64,000 nucleotides of DNA from Uranotaenia lowii (lineage: Eukaryota; Arthropoda; Insecta; Diptera; Culicidae), in NCBI RefSeq assembly GCF_029784155.1, contig NC_073691.1, forward strand, positions 123,442,714 through 123,506,713, written 5' to 3'. This document shows, in pieces, positions 62,699 to 64,000 of this stretch. The position numbers and the translations under genes were made by a program. Positions within the stretch are counted from its first letter, which is position 1, and each line of letters starts with the position of its first letter. The notes below the pieces were generated by a model. The model had not been told where the DNA came from, searched no databases, and saw nothing but the letters and a program-made list of their open reading frames with translations.

Positions 62699-64000
62699 GA
62701 TTATTAATTAATTTAGGGTCGGACCTAGGATTTACAGTGTATACGTACATTTTAGTGTTTTTCTGGCTATTGTAAATATTTTGTCGTACTGTTAGTGAGC
62801 AAACCCTTGTTCAGCTGCAGCAGTTGAGTATCTATCGAAATACAATAGTTGATTGCAAGCACTATAACGACAGAATCCAGAGTTCTTACCAGTTGGGGAA
62901 AGATGTTTATAAATTTACACCTAACTGACACTACAAATCTTCCACGTCTAAGCCCTAATATTAAGATAGAAAAGCTTAATAATATGGTTCAATGTTATGG
63001 TAATGAATTCTTACAACTTCAAACTACAATTCACTGACTTCCTCTTGAGTACAACTGATCATAAACTCGTTAGCTACTTTTTATGCTCCTGTTGACAGTT
63101 GTATATGCTATTCGAAGATCCGCCGCGCTGACATTTCCAATTCGTGGTGAGATCGCTCGGAACTCACGTCTCGCTCATTACGCATGTTCAGTGGTCCGCA
63201 ACACACACCTTGTAGAAATCCACGACGATAGTGAAACTTTTCCAGTCCCTTGAAGCTTGACTATATTAGTCAAATGAGATTTGAAACGTGATGATGAAGG
63301 AAAATCAGCAGTCATGTCAACTATAATGTTTGAAAAATGTATACTCTGCTTGCACATATCTTGTGAGTACGGGTTTTTGAATATTGAGCGGTTTGCGAGA
63401 CACCATAGAATCCCAGGAATTTAAACGTATTAGACGAGAATCTAATAAAATAACTTGGAAAAATTAAAAACATGAAAGTGAACATCTTTCCTTCACAATC
63501 ACAACTACAATTTGATGTTGTTCATACTGATGTCAAAACACGCTATAAAACCAAATAAATTTATTAATTGGCTATGTTTCAAATCAAACAACATTTGCTA
63601 ATGATCGATTGCATATCACTTATAACGTATAGTCAGGGATGAATGACATCCAGATGTTAAAATCTTAAGGACCAAATAAATTAAAAAAAACTTATACCGT
63701 GTTTGTTTATGCCGAGTGTTGCACTGGTGCACCACTAGGTGCTGGTAAACTGTTTGTTTATTTATGATTATTGTTTTGACCTGGTGTTGCACTGCCATCG
63801 GGCGGTAGTGCCTAGAAAGTGTTGCGAGCAGAGGACTGAACCAGCTGTCAAATCGCATACAAACGCACCGTACCTAATTTTTGGTACCAGAACGTCAGTG
63901 TGGTTCCCGAAATTAAACACTTCACCCCATAACAGACTCGAAATAGGGTAACATTTTGGTTGCCGAACGTATCTGTTGCTGTCATACTGCAGATTTATAA
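62699..64000. other. eIF4E2 intron sequence with two dispersed repeats
   Basis: No gene. 63388-63620 matches a block of the insertion at 30783-31492 in the same orientation. 63846-63900 matches 47868-47930 (CTGTCAAATCGCATACAAAC and ACCAGAACGTC). The rest, including a purine/pyrimidine-mixed stretch at 63050-63250, is unassigned. Confidence 0.45.

Overview
This is nuclear DNA of an insect, most likely a culicine (Aedes-type) mosquito. The evidence is two conserved eukaryotic genes with GT-AG introns, one intron of about 25.8 kb, and an extreme load of transposable elements (TEs): RNase H-bearing non-LTR retrotransposons, a BEL/Pao element, tRNA-derived SINEs, hAT-like elements and many short inverted-repeat elements with 2-, 3- or 8-bp target duplications. 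The species is inferred from style, not proven.

Host genes. SMC1 (cohesin ATPase) lies on the minus strand in five coding exons: 45223-45106, 45044-44812, 19045-17622, 17559-16817 and 16508-15343. They join in phase to 1,227 codons plus stop, close to the 1,233 residues of human SMC1A. The cap-binding translational repressor eIF4E2/4EHP starts head-to-head on the plus strand at 48422. Only its first three coding exons (98 codons) were found; the rest probably lies beyond the window.

Region by region. 1-1.7 kb: two hAT-like elements and a short inverted-repeat element. 1.7-8.2 kb: an I-group non-LTR element broken in its RNase H domain by a 1,159-bp insertion. 9.0-15.2 kb: a second non-LTR element with both ORFs open and an intact target duplication, ending about 120 bp past the SMC1 stop in the convergent direction. 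15.3-19.0 kb: SMC1 exons 3-5. 19.05-44.8 kb: SMC1 intron 2, filled with a SINE next to the splice acceptor, paired short elements, an 11.4-kb BEL/Pao element whose two 222-bp LTRs each carry later insertions, an hAT element with a nested element, an inverted pair of tRNA-like modules, and a SINE. 44.8-48.4 kb: SMC1 exons 1-2 and the shared upstream region, with a perfect 185-bp palindrome beside non-LTR remnants. 48.4-64 kb: start of eIF4E2, then probably its intron, with foldback elements, nested hAT-like elements and a Harbinger-like element.

Many insertions can be dated relative to each other because an unfilled homologous site is also in the window. No CRISPR array, operon or other bacterial feature is present. 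The most useful observations are a recurring class of elements with 5'-CAC...GTG-3' ends and 2-bp TA/CA duplications, a tandem pair sharing one TA, the perfect palindrome, and the SINE beside the SMC1 exon 3 acceptor. I found no convincing new host gene system.
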